Assembly (NCBI GenBank): GCA_029009115.1
Contig: JAQXJU010000100.1
Span: forward strand, 1-60,326
Length of the DNA stretch: 60,326 nucleotides
Source: Bacteroidales bacterium
Lineage (GTDB): Bacteria; Bacteroidota; Bacteroidia; Bacteroidales; UBA932
Direction: 5' to 3'
Below are positions 44,954 through 54,373 of the stretch, one piece after another. The notes beneath the pieces are model-generated. The model saw only the letters and a list, made by a program, of their open reading frames with translations, had not been told where the DNA came from and did not search any database. The stretch's first letter is position 1, and every line of letters begins with the position of its first letter. A program made the translations under genes and the position numbers.

Positions 44954-44977
44954 TACATTTGACCGATTATTTGTCGG
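44954..44977 (+). promoter_or_regulatory. XRE regulator promoter (TACATTTG) and inverted repeat CCGA-N7-TCGG
   Basis: TACATTTG (44954-44961) matches TAnnTTTG exactly. CCGATTATTTGTCGG (44963-44977) is an inverted repeat lying between the box and the ATG at 44981, a natural autoregulatory operator position. Confidence 0.45.
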
Positions 44978-44980
44978 ACT

Positions 44981-45400
44981 ATGGCAAGCGACGATTCGAT
45001 TAGAAGAAACATCCGTGCCCTCAGGCTATCTCTTGGCTATTCCCAGGAACGTATGGGAAGAGAACTCGGTCTGTCCAGAACCTCGTACCGGAAACTCGAA
45101 TCCGGCCCTACGGCAATCATCAATCCCGCAGTTTACAAACTGTCTGAAATTGCTTCAATAGCTGTCGAAGAGATTCTTGGCGGGAATCTTCAGTCCGGCA
45201 GTACTGACGGCTGTTCCACACTCGCCGAAGAACGCAACAGGGAGTTGGAACTCGCCGAGTTGAGGAGATACTACGAAGACCTTCTCAAATCAAGGGACGA
45301 GAGGATTGCCGAACTCCGTGCTTCGGTTCAGGAGAAGATGGATGTCATCAACAGTCAGAAGGGAATCATTGCTTTTCTGGAAAAACATACTGATTTTTGA
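44981..45400 (+). CDS. XRE-family helix-turn-helix regulator with coiled-coil tail
   Basis: A 139-aa DNA-binding protein. Residues 8-63 form a Cro/cI HTH (IRALRLSLGYSQERMGRELG, then LSRTSYRKLESGP), and the C-terminal half (about 80-139) is a charged heptad-like helix (ELAELRRYYEDLLKSRDERI), probably for dimerisation. No signal-sensing domain is seen. It lies 40 bp upstream of the ECF sigma gene on the same strand, so it may regulate, or merely neighbour, the SusCD locus. Confidence 0.85.
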   Translation: MASDDSIRRNIRALRLSLGYSQERMGRELGLSRTSYRKLESGPTAIINPAVYKLSEIASIAVEEILGGNLQSGSTDGCSTLAEERNRELELAELRRYYEDLLKSRDERIAELRASVQEKMDVINSQKGIIAFLEKHTDF

Positions 45401-45440
45401 TTCTTCTTTGCTAACTTGCACATCCGGGTAACTTTCAGGG

Positions 45441-45986
45441 ATGGCGCTTGTTGATTCAATTCTAATCAAGAAACTTTGCGGGGGAAGCAGGGAGGCTTTT
45501 CTTCTTCTCTATGAGAAGTACGCCAGTATGGCATACAACTATGCCAGAGCTATGCTCAAGGATGAACAGGCCGCTCAGGATGTGGTTCAGGAATGTTTCT
45601 TCAGGATATGGGAGTCGCGCAAGAGCATACGTCCCGAAGGCAATTTTCCCGCTTATCTGTATGTTGCAGCCCGCAATTCCGTGCTCAACGAGTTGCGCCG
45701 GCGCAAGTTTGCCGACAGTTTTGCTCAAATCAATATTAAGTCGCTGGAAGGATCTAATTCAGAGGACTATACAGCTTTCGGAGACAATACCAGGGTCCTG
45801 GCGGCCGTCTATGGAATAGTAAACTGTATGCCTGAATCGATGAAGCAGATATTTCTGATGCGCTATCAGGACGAATTGGAGATTTCGCAGATAGCGGATG
45901 CCCTGAGCCTGTCCCGAAAGACAGTCGAGACCCAGCTGCGACGTGCCCTGAATAAAATTCTCTCCAATAAAGAGCTGCTCTTGTGA
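45441..45986 (+). CDS. ECF-type RNA polymerase sigma factor
   Basis: A 181-aa sigma-70 family factor of the Bacteroidetes Sus-associated ECF type. Region 2 shows YNYARAMLKDEQAAQDVVQE followed by CFFRIWESRKSI; region 4 shows ELEISQIADALSLSRKTVET, the HTH that reads the -35-like element. Regions 1 and 3 are absent, as expected. It sits 113 bp before the FecR anti-sigma gene and the SusCD genes. In this arrangement the receptor's STN domain relays substrate binding to the anti-sigma factor, which releases the sigma factor to express the locus. Confidence 0.93.
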   Translation: MALVDSILIKKLCGGSREAFLLLYEKYASMAYNYARAMLKDEQAAQDVVQECFFRIWESRKSIRPEGNFPAYLYVAARNSVLNELRRRKFADSFAQINIKSLEGSNSEDYTAFGDNTRVLAAVYGIVNCMPESMKQIFLMRYQDELEISQIADALSLSRKTVETQLRRALNKILSNKELLL

Positions 45987-46099
45987 GGATTTCGCTTATT
46001 CGGATTTTGAGGTTTTCTTGAAAGATTTTTGGGGATTCTTATAATGTTTTTGTAAGGCTTTTTGGTTTTCGAGTGTATATATTATAAGAAATACTCACA

Positions 46100-46987
46100 A
46101 TGAACACATTCGAAAACAAAAGTTTAGAGATGTGGGAGGCTTCTGCGGCAGGCGAAATGGACCCTGTCGTAAAGGAGCGTATTCTGGGCGGTCTGTGTGA
46201 CAGGATTAAGAAAGAGCGCAAGAAGCGAAGAATACGCGTCGCAGTGAGCTGCTCTGCCGCCTTGGCGGGAGTGGCCGGATGCATAGCCGCCGCACTTCTC
46301 CTGCTCCCATCTCAGAGCATTCCCGAGACAGCAACGGAAGTGCCCGTTTTCAGGGTAGCTGCACTAAAGGGCCAGCAAAGTTCAGTAACCCTTCCGGACG
46401 GAACCACCGTACAGCTGAATTCAGATTCCTTCATAATCTGCAAGTCCGACTTCAACATCTCCAACAGAGACATCTATCTCGAAGGAGAGGCGTATTTTAA
46501 TGTTGCACGCAACGAAGAACTGCCGTTTACGGTAAATGCCTGTGACCAAATCAAGGTGTCCGCCCTCGGAACAAGCTTCGACGTGAAGGCCTACCCCGAC
46601 GACAAATTCATCACCGCGACTCTCGAAAGCGGCTCCATTCTCGTGGAGAGCAGCGACGACAGTACCCGTCTGACCCCCGGCCAGTACGTTAGCTGGTCCA
46701 AGGAAGGAGGGAGTCTTGAGAAAGACCTCGTCAGGACGCCCTGCCAGCTCATACCTTGGATAAAGAACGAACTCTACTTCGATAATGCCTCGCTCGAGGA
46801 CATTGGCCGGACCCTTTCGAGAATGTACGACATCACGGTCGTTTTCAAAGACAGCAAGGTCAGGCAGTACTCATACACCGGCCTCATACGCAACAATTCC
46901 CTGACGAATGTACTCCAGATGATATCGGCCACCTCTGCGGTGCGTTGCCGCATTGCTGATAACAAATTGGAATTCAGCAGCAGATAA
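46100..46987 (+). CDS. FecR-type anti-sigma factor
   Basis: A 295-aa inner-membrane regulator. The short cytoplasmic N-terminus (about 1-47, basic IKKERKKRRIR) would hold the sigma factor, followed by one membrane helix at about 48-70. The periplasmic FecR domain contains VTLPDGTTVQLNSDS and DIYLEGEAYFNVARNEELPF, then VSALGTSFDVKAYPD. The C-terminal FecR_C/STN-like part (LEDIGRTLSRMYDITVVF, LTNVLQMISAT) is expected to touch the SusC signalling domain. It ends 15 bp before the receptor gene. Confidence 0.93.
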   Translation: MNTFENKSLEMWEASAAGEMDPVVKERILGGLCDRIKKERKKRRIRVAVSCSAALAGVAGCIAAALLLLPSQSIPETATEVPVFRVAALKGQQSSVTLPDGTTVQLNSDSFIICKSDFNISNRDIYLEGEAYFNVARNEELPFTVNACDQIKVSALGTSFDVKAYPDDKFITATLESGSILVESSDDSTRLTPGQYVSWSKEGGSLEKDLVRTPCQLIPWIKNELYFDNASLEDIGRTLSRMYDITVVFKDSKVRQYSYTGLIRNNSLTNVLQMISATSAVRCRIADNKLEFSSR

Positions 46988-47002
46988 TCCAAGTACCAAT
47001 AT

Positions 47003-50000
47003 ATGAACAACACTAAACTATTCAGCCTTACCACAGTTCTGCTTCTCCTTCTTGCGGCAGGCCCTATGGTCAGTGCCCGCCCTGACGACAGCAAGGTACC
47101 CCTGAAGGAGGCAATCTCCGCAGTGGAAGCAAGCTACGGAGTCAATTTCTTCTACAGCAACAACTTGCCGGGATTAGATTCTCGAGTTGTTCCGCCCGTT
47201 CATGGAGAATCGCTAGAGGCGGTACTCGAGCAGCTTTTCTCCGGGCTTCCCATCAGCTGGACTGTTACCTCTGACAGGCAGGTCCTGCTGAAACCCTCTG
47301 CCGCTCGCGGGAAGACCCAAGGCATCGTAAGAGGCCGGGTGTATGATTCTTCCAATCTCCCTGTAATCGGAGCCGGGGTTGTGGGACCTGACGGCAAGGG
47401 TGTCATCACCGACCTTGACGGCAGATTCGAAATCGAAGTCAATGGCTCTGACGTCGAGCTCACTGTATCGTCGCTCGGCTACCTCCCTTCGGTCATCAGA
47501 ACCGCAGGAAAAACCAGTGTCGAAGTGCTTCTTCGCGAAGACCGTCAGCAACTCGAGGAATCGGTCGTAGTAGGATACGGCGTTCAGAAGAAGGTCAATC
47601 TCACCGGAGCCGTTTCGATGATGACTGCCGAGGACGTGGCATCGCGTCCCCTTGTGAATATGTCCACCGGTCTTCAGGGCCTGCTCCCCGGCGTAACTGT
47701 CATCAGCCCCTCGGGACAGCCCGGCGAATCGATGTCATCCATACGCATTCGCGGTATCGGAACCATAGGAACGGCCGACCCTCTCATTCTGATTGACGGA
47801 GTCGAAGGAGACCTCTCGACCATCAACCCCGAGGACGTGGAGTCCATCTCCGTTCTGAAAGATGCCGCCTCTGCCGCCATCTACGGAGCAAGAGCAGCCA
47901 ACGGAGTCCTGCTTGTGACCACCAGGTCGCTCGAAAAGCAGAAGGAAGTCCAGCCCAAGATCAGCTTCGGCTCATATTATGGATTCCAGTCTCCGACCAG
48001 ACTGCCCGAAATGTGCAACGCCATAGAGTTTATGACTCTTGACAACGAGGCCCGTCTCAACGTCGGAACTCCTGCCGCCTGGACAGAAACCGAGTTCGAG
48101 AAGGTGCGTACTGGCAGTGCACCCAACTACTTTGCCGATACCGACTGGGTAAATACCGTGATGCGCAAGTCCGCTCCCCAGAAGAGCGTCAACCTCTCTG
48201 TCAACGGCAATGTAGGCGGCTCCGGCTATATGGTGACTTACCGCTACCTCGACCAGGAAGGTCTTACTGCCGGATCCACCACTGGCGAAAAGAGGCACAA
48301 TTTCAGAGTCAAGCTTAATACCAAACTGCTCGACAGGGTTACCCTCGGAACCAATGTCAGCTATACCAACAATACCGTCACCTCTCCTCTCAACTCCCTT
48401 ACGAGCGGCGGAGGTGCCATCTACACTGCGATGCGTATCGCCCCCAATGCCCCTGTAAGGTACACCGATGGCAGCTGGGCCTACGGCGGAGGCAATACCA
48501 ACCCTATGGCAACCCTTGTTGACGGAGGCGGAAGAACTACCTCCGGAGAGGTACTGAACCTCCACAACACGATGAAAGTCGATATACTCAAGGGCTGGGA
48601 CGTAACTGCCACCTATAATATTACATCTACCAACAAGTTTGTAAACACACTAAAGAAGACCATTACCTTCGTCAATCCCGAAACAGGCGACACCGAGGTC
48701 AGGCAGTCTCCCAATTCATTGAAGAACAAGGATATCCGTGGAATGCAGCAGTCCTTGATTCTGCAATCTAACTTCAATTTCAGCATCTCTGACCACCATA
48801 TAGGCGGAGTTGCCGGTTTCTCCCAGGAGTGGAGCGAAATGTCTTCATTCGAGGCGAGCCGTTCCAACCTCATCAACGAGATTGACCCTACCCTCAATCT
48901 TGGAGACGCCTCTACTATGGGCAACGCCTCTGGCTACCAGAGCTGGGCTATCCGTTCGGGCTTCGGGCGTCTCACCTACGACTGGAACGAACGCTATCTG
49001 CTCGAGATGAACCTTCGTTACGACCTCTCGTCCCGTTTCCATCCCTCGCATCGCGGCGGACTCTTCCCCTCGTTCTCCGGTGCCTGGAGAATCTCCGAGG
49101 AGAATTGGATGAAACCTACCCGCGACCTTATCGACAACCTTAAGATTCGCGCTTCGTGGGGAATGCTCGGAAATCAGTACGTAGGTTCATCCAATTACCC
49201 TTACCTGTCTATACTCAGCCTCTATACCGACGACCTGTCTCTGATAGGCGCCAACCCTACCACGGGTTATGTCCAGTCAACCCTTGCCAATCCCAACCTT
49301 ACCTGGGAGAGGATAAAGATGCTTGATGTCGGCTTTGACCTGATGATGCTTGACGGCCGCTTCAACTTCAGTTTCGACTGGTATGACAAGAATACGGAGG
49401 GAATACTTCTCCAACTCAACTATCCCGCACAGATTGGAGCCAAGCCCTCTGAGGAAAATGCAGGAAAGGTCAATAACCGCGGCTGGGAGTTCGACTTAGG
49501 CTGGAAGGACCAGATAGGAGATTTCTTCTATTCAGTCAACTTCAATCTGTCCGACGTCAAGAACAAGATAGTTGACCTCGGTCCCTCCCGTCCTGACCTT
49601 ACCGGTGACCAGGTCCGCATCGTAGGTTATCCCATCGATTCTTTCTACGGATACATAGCCGAGGGACTGATGATGCCCGAAGACTTCAAGATTTCGGATA
49701 TCGAGAACAATAACTTCAGTCTTCCTAAGGTTCCTGTGGTGCTAGGTAATGATTATCAGCCCGGAGACATCAAGTACAAGGATATCAGCGGCCCTGACGG
49801 AGTGCCCGACGGACGTATTACCCCCGAATATGACAAAGCCATTATCGGAAGCCCCATCCCCCGCTACACCTATTGCGCAAGAATCGACCTCGGATGGAAG
49901 AACTTCGACTTCAGCGCCGTTGTCCAGGGAGTCGGAAAGTGCGACGGATATCTCACGGGAACGGCAAGACACGCCCTGATGGATATGGCCGCATATCCCC

Positions 50001-50347
50001 AGAAGTGCCATCTCGAAAGGTTCAACATCTCGACCAACCCCAATCCCAATGCCAGCTATCCCCGCCTGACATACAACAAGTCATTCAACCAGAATACCTT
50101 CTCGACATACTGGCTCGAGGACGCTTCTTATATGAGGCTCAAGAATGTCCAGATCGGATACACTCTTCCCAAGAAGATTGCAGACATAGTGCGTATGGAC
50201 AAGGCCAGAGTCTATGTGTCGGCCGACAATATGCTGACCCTGACCAAGTTCTTCAGTTCGTACGACCCCGAGACTCCCGTTTCGAAGGGAGGTTACTATC
50301 CCCAGATCAAGACCATAGTCTTCGGAATCGACATCACCTTCAAATAG
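47003..50347 (+). CDS. SusC-like TonB-dependent receptor with STN signalling domain
   Basis: A 1114-aa outer-membrane importer. Order: signal peptide (to about 25), STN secretin/TonB N-terminal domain at about 30-93 (VPLKEAISAVEASYGVNFFY), carboxypeptidase-like beta-sandwich (IVRGRVYDSSNLPVIGAGV), TonB-box region (EESVVVGYGVQKK), plug (IRIRGIGTIGTADPLILIDG, then VLKDAASAAIYGARAANGV) and a 22-strand barrel ending in a terminal aromatic (DITFK). The STN domain identifies it as the sensor for the ECF/FecR pair. susD follows after 10 bp. The imported ligand is unknown; downstream enzymes suggest an alpha-GlcN/GlcNAc-containing molecule. Confidence 0.95.
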   Translation: MNNTKLFSLTTVLLLLLAAGPMVSARPDDSKVPLKEAISAVEASYGVNFFYSNNLPGLDSRVVPPVHGESLEAVLEQLFSGLPISWTVTSDRQVLLKPSAARGKTQGIVRGRVYDSSNLPVIGAGVVGPDGKGVITDLDGRFEIEVNGSDVELTVSSLGYLPSVIRTAGKTSVEVLLREDRQQLEESVVVGYGVQKKVNLTGAVSMMTAEDVASRPLVNMSTGLQGLLPGVTVISPSGQPGESMSSIRIRGIGTIGTADPLILIDGVEGDLSTINPEDVESISVLKDAASAAIYGARAANGVLLVTTRSLEKQKEVQPKISFGSYYGFQSPTRLPEMCNAIEFMTLDNEARLNVGTPAAWTETEFEKVRTGSAPNYFADTDWVNTVMRKSAPQKSVNLSVNGNVGGSGYMVTYRYLDQEGLTAGSTTGEKRHNFRVKLNTKLLDRVTLGTNVSYTNNTVTSPLNSLTSGGGAIYTAMRIAPNAPVRYTDGSWAYGGGNTNPMATLVDGGGRTTSGEVLNLHNTMKVDILKGWDVTATYNITSTNKFVNTLKKTITFVNPETGDTEVRQSPNSLKNKDIRGMQQSLILQSNFNFSISDHHIGGVAGFSQEWSEMSSFEASRSNLINEIDPTLNLGDASTMGNASGYQSWAIRSGFGRLTYDWNERYLLEMNLRYDLSSRFHPSHRGGLFPSFSGAWRISEENWMKPTRDLIDNLKIRASWGMLGNQYVGSSNYPYLSILSLYTDDLSLIGANPTTGYVQSTLANPNLTWERIKMLDVGFDLMMLDGRFNFSFDWYDKNTEGILLQLNYPAQIGAKPSEENAGKVNNRGWEFDLGWKDQIGDFFYSVNFNLSDVKNKIVDLGPSRPDLTGDQVRIVGYPIDSFYGYIAEGLMMPEDFKISDIENNNFSLPKVPVVLGNDYQPGDIKYKDISGPDGVPDGRITPEYDKAIIGSPIPRYTYCARIDLGWKNFDFSAVVQGVGKCDGYLTGTARHALMDMAAYPQKCHLERFNISTNPNPNASYPRLTYNKSFNQNTFSTYWLEDASYMRLKNVQIGYTLPKKIADIVRMDKARVYVSADNMLTLTKFFSSYDPETPVSKGGYYPQIKTIVFGIDITFK

Positions 50348-50357
50348 ACACAAGGAT

Positions 50358-52046
50358 ATGAAAAAGAATATTTTGCTGCTTGCCAGTCTGCTTACACTCT
50401 TTTCCTGCAACGACGGTTTTCTTGACCGTCTGCCGAGGGACACCGTCAGCGACGGAAATTTCTGGCAGTCCGAACTCCACGTTCGCAGCGTCGCATATAC
50501 CTTCACAAAGTCCCTGCTCGGAAAGGACTGGCTCAACAGGACCGAGATTCAGGCCGACTGCGTCCCCTGGGCGGTAACCACGGCCTGGAGAACAATAGGA
50601 GGCGGCAATCTGACCACCGACATCTCGCAACTCAACTCGGTATGGAAGAATTGCTACGAGTGCATAGGCCGTACCAACTATTACCTTTCCAACTACAAGA
50701 GAGCTACCTCGGTGAGTCCCGCAGTGCTTGAGAGATTTGCTGCCGAGGCCTACTTCTACAGGGCTTTCAACTACTGGGTTCTCACAGAATTCTGGGGAGA
50801 CGTTCCCTATATCAACAAGGAACTGAACATCAATTCCCCAGACGTATTCAGAGGCAGAGACCCCAAAGCTACGATAGTTGCATCAATCACAAAGGACCTC
50901 GAAGACCATCTCGCAGCCCTGCCCGACCATATCGAGGCGGCATCAAAGGAATTCGGTCACATCTCGCAAGCCGCGGCCTGGGCGCTTCTGTCCAGAATCT
51001 ATCTCTGCAATTCGATGTGGAGCGATGCTGCCCGTACGGCAGAGATGGTGATGAACTCCAGCTATCACAAGCTCTATTCGACAGGCCATCCCGAGATTGA
51101 TTACTACAATCTTTTCAACTATAAGGGACGCGCCTCGCGAAATGCCAACAACCACGAGACACTCCTTGCGCAGGTGTTCAACTACGACCTCGGAGAGTCT
51201 GCCCGTATATCTCACAACCTTACTCGTGAGATCTGGGTCCCCAACGACTATGCGCGCTGGCTGCCTACCAAGAGTATGGTGGAGTCTTACCTGAATGCCG
51301 ACGGAACCATCTGGGACCCTTCGAAGTGCAACAGCTACGAGGAAGTCTTCAAAGACCGCGATCCCCGTATGGTGCAGTCCATAATGGCCCCCGGAACCAC
51401 CTGGGACGGCGGTGAGAGCGGGGATCTGCTGAATACCGACAAGTCTGTATTCACCTATCCCAAGTTCGACAATTCCAAGACCGGAGCAATGACATACTCG
51501 GGATATTATACCCGCAAGTACACCGAAATCTCGACCTGTCCTTACAACGGCCACGACGACAACGACATTGTGATGCTGCGCTTGGGAGAAGTCCTTCTGA
51601 ACTATGCCGAGGCCAAGTTCATGCTCGGCACACTGAGTCAGGAAGATCTCGACAAGAGCATCAACCTTCTCAGGGACCGCGTGGGAATGGTGCATCTCAC
51701 GTTCTCCAATATTCCCGCCGGTTCGAATATGCTCGACGAAATCAAGCGTGAGCGTAAGGTGGAGCTTTTCTTCGAGGGTATGCGTCCATTCGACCTGAAG
51801 CGCTGGAGGCAGGGCGAAATCTTCGGACAGGACCTGCTCGGTGTGAACAGGCGCTGGCTCGATCCCTCCAGACTGCGTCCCGGAATCCTGAACGATCTTA
51901 CCTGGGTAAACGTAGGAGGTGAGCAGTATCTGCTGCTCGAAACCGGAAGAAAGTTCGATCCCAAGAAGAACTATCTCTTCCCCATCCCCTTCGCCCAGAT
52001 GCAGCTCAATCCTAATCTCAAACCTCAGAACCCGGGATGGAACTGA
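50358..52046 (+). CDS. SusD-like surface glycan-binding lipoprotein
   Basis: A 562-aa RagB/SusD-family lipoprotein that caps the SusC barrel. The lipobox is LLTLFSC (MKKNILLLASLLTLFSCNDG) followed by the acidic NDGFLDRLP start typical of SusD. TPR-like helices include RFAAEAYFYRAFNYWVLTEF and QAAAWALLSRIYLCN. The C-terminal block LDEIKRERKVELFFEGMRPF followed by DLKRWRQGE is diagnostic. Its 3' end overlaps the next gene by 10 bp. Confidence 0.95.
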   Translation: MKKNILLLASLLTLFSCNDGFLDRLPRDTVSDGNFWQSELHVRSVAYTFTKSLLGKDWLNRTEIQADCVPWAVTTAWRTIGGGNLTTDISQLNSVWKNCYECIGRTNYYLSNYKRATSVSPAVLERFAAEAYFYRAFNYWVLTEFWGDVPYINKELNINSPDVFRGRDPKATIVASITKDLEDHLAALPDHIEAASKEFGHISQAAAWALLSRIYLCNSMWSDAARTAEMVMNSSYHKLYSTGHPEIDYYNLFNYKGRASRNANNHETLLAQVFNYDLGESARISHNLTREIWVPNDYARWLPTKSMVESYLNADGTIWDPSKCNSYEEVFKDRDPRMVQSIMAPGTTWDGGESGDLLNTDKSVFTYPKFDNSKTGAMTYSGYYTRKYTEISTCPYNGHDDNDIVMLRLGEVLLNYAEAKFMLGTLSQEDLDKSINLLRDRVGMVHLTFSNIPAGSNMLDEIKRERKVELFFEGMRPFDLKRWRQGEIFGQDLLGVNRRWLDPSRLRPGILNDLTWVNVGGEQYLLLETGRKFDPKKNYLFPIPFAQMQLNPNLKPQNPGWN

Positions 52047-52822
52047 TCAGAAAAAAGATACTGCTGGTGGCACTCCCTATGATCTTTCTGGGAGTGCTCT
52101 CCCTTAGAGGCCAGTCTTTCCGCATCCTGAGTATGAATATGAAGGAAGGCGGGCAGTATGCAGGCTACAAAGCTGCACCCTATGCTGCTTTCATCAAAGA
52201 GTATGACCCCGATTTCGTATGCCTGCAGGAGGTGGATATGCGCACCATAAGAAGCAAGAAGACCGACATTCTGGACAGTCTTGCCCTGCAGACAGGAATG
52301 TTCCCCTTCTTCTGCAAGTCCTTTGACTATCAGGAAGGTGGTTTTGGAGTCGCAATCCTGAGCAAATACCCTTTCTACAGGGTAGAGAAGACGGTGGTGA
52401 CCCTTGATGGAGCCCGTGAACCCCGAGGCACGGCCTGGGTCTATGTACAGTTGCCGGACGGTTCCAATGTCCGGGTAGGTTCGGTGCATCTTGCAGTCGA
52501 ATCCAACGATCTTGCCATCAAGCAGTGGGCCGATGTCAGCAAGAAGGTGCTCTTAGAGAAGGATATCCCGACTATTCTTGCAGGCGACTTCAACTGCCCT
52601 CCTGACGGGGCTACCATTTCATATGTCAGCATCAAGTGGCAGGAGATAGCGCGCGGAAGCGGCCCTACCATACCCTCTACTGGCCCCACCACCCAGCTGG
52701 ATTATATGATGGGTTATCCCAAGGGTGGCTGGAAGTGGAGCAATTACAAGATTATTCCCCGTTCCGACCTCTCGGACCATTGTTTCATTGTAGCGGACTT
52801 GAGTTATGAGGCACAGCAATAG
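52037..52822 (+). CDS. Secreted EEP-family phosphodiesterase/nuclease 1
   Basis: A 261-aa exported enzyme of the endonuclease/exonuclease/phosphatase fold. Signal sequence MELIRKKILLVALPMIFLGV with cleavage after SLRGQ or nearby. Catalytic blocks: ILSMNMKEGG, CLQEVDMRT (Glu metal ligand), GGFGVAILSKYP, VGSVHLAVESND (His), LAGDFNCPP (Asp-Asn), LDYMM and SDHCFIVADL (Asp-His). The compact layout is closer to sphingomyelinase/phosphodiesterase-like COG3568 proteins than to ExoIII. It overlaps susD and the following lipoprotein gene, so it belongs to the same translation-coupled unit. Substrate unknown. Confidence 0.88.
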   Translation: MELIRKKILLVALPMIFLGVLSLRGQSFRILSMNMKEGGQYAGYKAAPYAAFIKEYDPDFVCLQEVDMRTIRSKKTDILDSLALQTGMFPFFCKSFDYQEGGFGVAILSKYPFYRVEKTVVTLDGAREPRGTAWVYVQLPDGSNVRVGSVHLAVESNDLAIKQWADVSKKVLLEKDIPTILAGDFNCPPDGATISYVSIKWQEIARGSGPTIPSTGPTTQLDYMMGYPKGGWKWSNYKIIPRSDLSDHCFIVADLSYEAQQ

Positions 52823-53564
52823 AATATTACCGCTCATCCTTGCGCTTCTTGGCATCGCAGCCTGCACCAAGACATCGGATAAAGGAGAGGACACCCCTCC
52901 CAAGGAGGAGTACTCACTGCCCGAAGTCAGCGAAACAATAGTTGATGGGAATACCTTCAACGTTGAGTTCTTCCTCAAGTTGGATGCTCCTTCTTATGCT
53001 TCGTCGCACATACTGTATTTTACGGGGAAGAAGCCTCTTGTGTATATGTATGCCGATGTAGGGTATGTCCCCGGCAAGGCCTCGGCTCTGGTTGAAACAG
53101 CCCTGCTATCCAAGACATATCCCTTTATGGTTCAATATGATGCAACCTCTGAAAAAGGGAATCTTTCAACAGGCATACTGACCAGATACAGCGTATCGGG
53201 ATTCGATGGAGTAATCCTTCCCGAAGGACTGTTTATGGGAGGAGTCAACTTTAACATCCCCCTTGCCTCGGTGGTGTCCATGACCTTCTACTCGGCCCGA
53301 ATATCGAGCGGGGAGCAACTTAAGGCCCTTGCCACCGCGAGGCATTCCACTCTTTACGGCGATTCAGTGCTTGTCGGAGAGTTTGTCGGAGAAGACCCGG
53401 CGGAGGTGAAGAAATTTGCCGAAAGCCGCAATCTGGGTATGCGCTTCGACTATGTAAAGGCCGGAGAACGTACTGTGTACACCCTTGTACAGCCGGGCTT
53501 TGCAAACCGAGGCTTCGACGTGAACGGCGACTGCGTCACCATACGCTTCGAAAAATTCTATTAG
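52806..53564 (+). CDS. Lipoprotein of unknown function between two EEP genes
   Basis: A 252-aa lipoprotein with lipobox LLGIAAC (Cys near 20) and a flexible acidic linker (TKTSDKGEDTPPKEE), implying surface or periplasmic display. The body is beta-rich. The C-terminal segment (DPAEVKKFAESRNLGMRFDY, later GFANRGFDVNGDCVTIRF) suggests a small alpha/beta domain. I do not recognise a family. It overlaps the first EEP gene by 17 bp and precedes the second by 3 bp, so it probably works with them, for example as an accessory binding subunit. Confidence 0.75.
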   Translation: MRHSNRILPLILALLGIAACTKTSDKGEDTPPKEEYSLPEVSETIVDGNTFNVEFFLKLDAPSYASSHILYFTGKKPLVYMYADVGYVPGKASALVETALLSKTYPFMVQYDATSEKGNLSTGILTRYSVSGFDGVILPEGLFMGGVNFNIPLASVVSMTFYSARISSGEQLKALATARHSTLYGDSVLVGEFVGEDPAEVKKFAESRNLGMRFDYVKAGERTVYTLVQPGFANRGFDVNGDCVTIRFEKFY

Positions 53565-53567
53565 ACT

Positions 53568-54338
53568 ATGAAAAAGCATCTGTTCGCTTCTCTATTATTG
53601 TTGATCCTTTGCGTACCCGCACTGAGCGGGAATACGGATACACTCAGCGTGATGTCCTATAACCTGCGTTTCGGTGAATTGGCTTCGATGAAGGAATTCA
53701 GCGACGCCATTCTCTCAGAGGCCCCCGATGTCGTGATGCTTCAGGAGTGCGACTGGGCCACCCGGCGCGAACGTGCTCCCCGGCAGAACGGAGTTAAATT
53801 CATCAACGAACTTGCCTACAATACAGGGATGTTCGGGCTCTACGGCAAGTCCATCAACTACAAGGGAGGTTATTACGGCCTCGGTATCCTGAGCCGTTAC
53901 CCCATTGTTTCGTCAAGGAGGATACTGTTGCCCTGCGACGGCAAGACCGAGCAGCGCAGCCTTCTGATTGCCGACATCGAACTTCCTTCGGGAAGGACAG
54001 TGACCGTTGCTTGCACCCATCTCGAAGTCAGTTCAGAGGAACTCCGGCTCAACCAGGTCCGCTTCATCAACAGGATTGCCAGACGCAATCCCCATCCAGT
54101 GATTCTGGCCGGGGATATGAATGCCCAGCCGGACGCGCCTTCGATGGAGATGCTTCGCCGCAAATGGAAGGAATGCTCCGACAGGGAACTCACCTTTAGC
54201 ACAAACAAACCTTCCATTAAGATAGACTATGTCTATGCCAGGCCGGCCTCTTCGTTCGAGGTTCTTTCGTATGAGGTTCTCAGGAAGCACAAACTCTCCG
54301 ACCACTTTCCTATAAAGTGCATTCTAACAATTAATTAA
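53568..54338 (+). CDS. Secreted EEP-family phosphodiesterase/nuclease 2
   Basis: A 256-aa exported EEP-fold enzyme with signal peptide MKKHLFASLLLLILCVPALS. Catalytic blocks parallel those of the first: VMSYNLRFGE, VMLQECDWAT, GGYYGLGILSRYP, VACTHLEVSSEE, ILAGDMNAQPDAPS, IKIDYVYA and KLSDHFPIK. The two paralogues differ enough to suggest separate substrates or steps. It lies 3 bp after the unknown lipoprotein and 35 bp before the next. Confidence 0.88.
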   Translation: MKKHLFASLLLLILCVPALSGNTDTLSVMSYNLRFGELASMKEFSDAILSEAPDVVMLQECDWATRRERAPRQNGVKFINELAYNTGMFGLYGKSINYKGGYYGLGILSRYPIVSSRRILLPCDGKTEQRSLLIADIELPSGRTVTVACTHLEVSSEELRLNQVRFINRIARRNPHPVILAGDMNAQPDAPSMEMLRRKWKECSDRELTFSTNKPSIKIDYVYARPASSFEVLSYEVLRKHKLSDHFPIKCILTIN

Positions 54339-54373
54339 CTATTCTATTTATACTAACAACCAATCAATTATTT

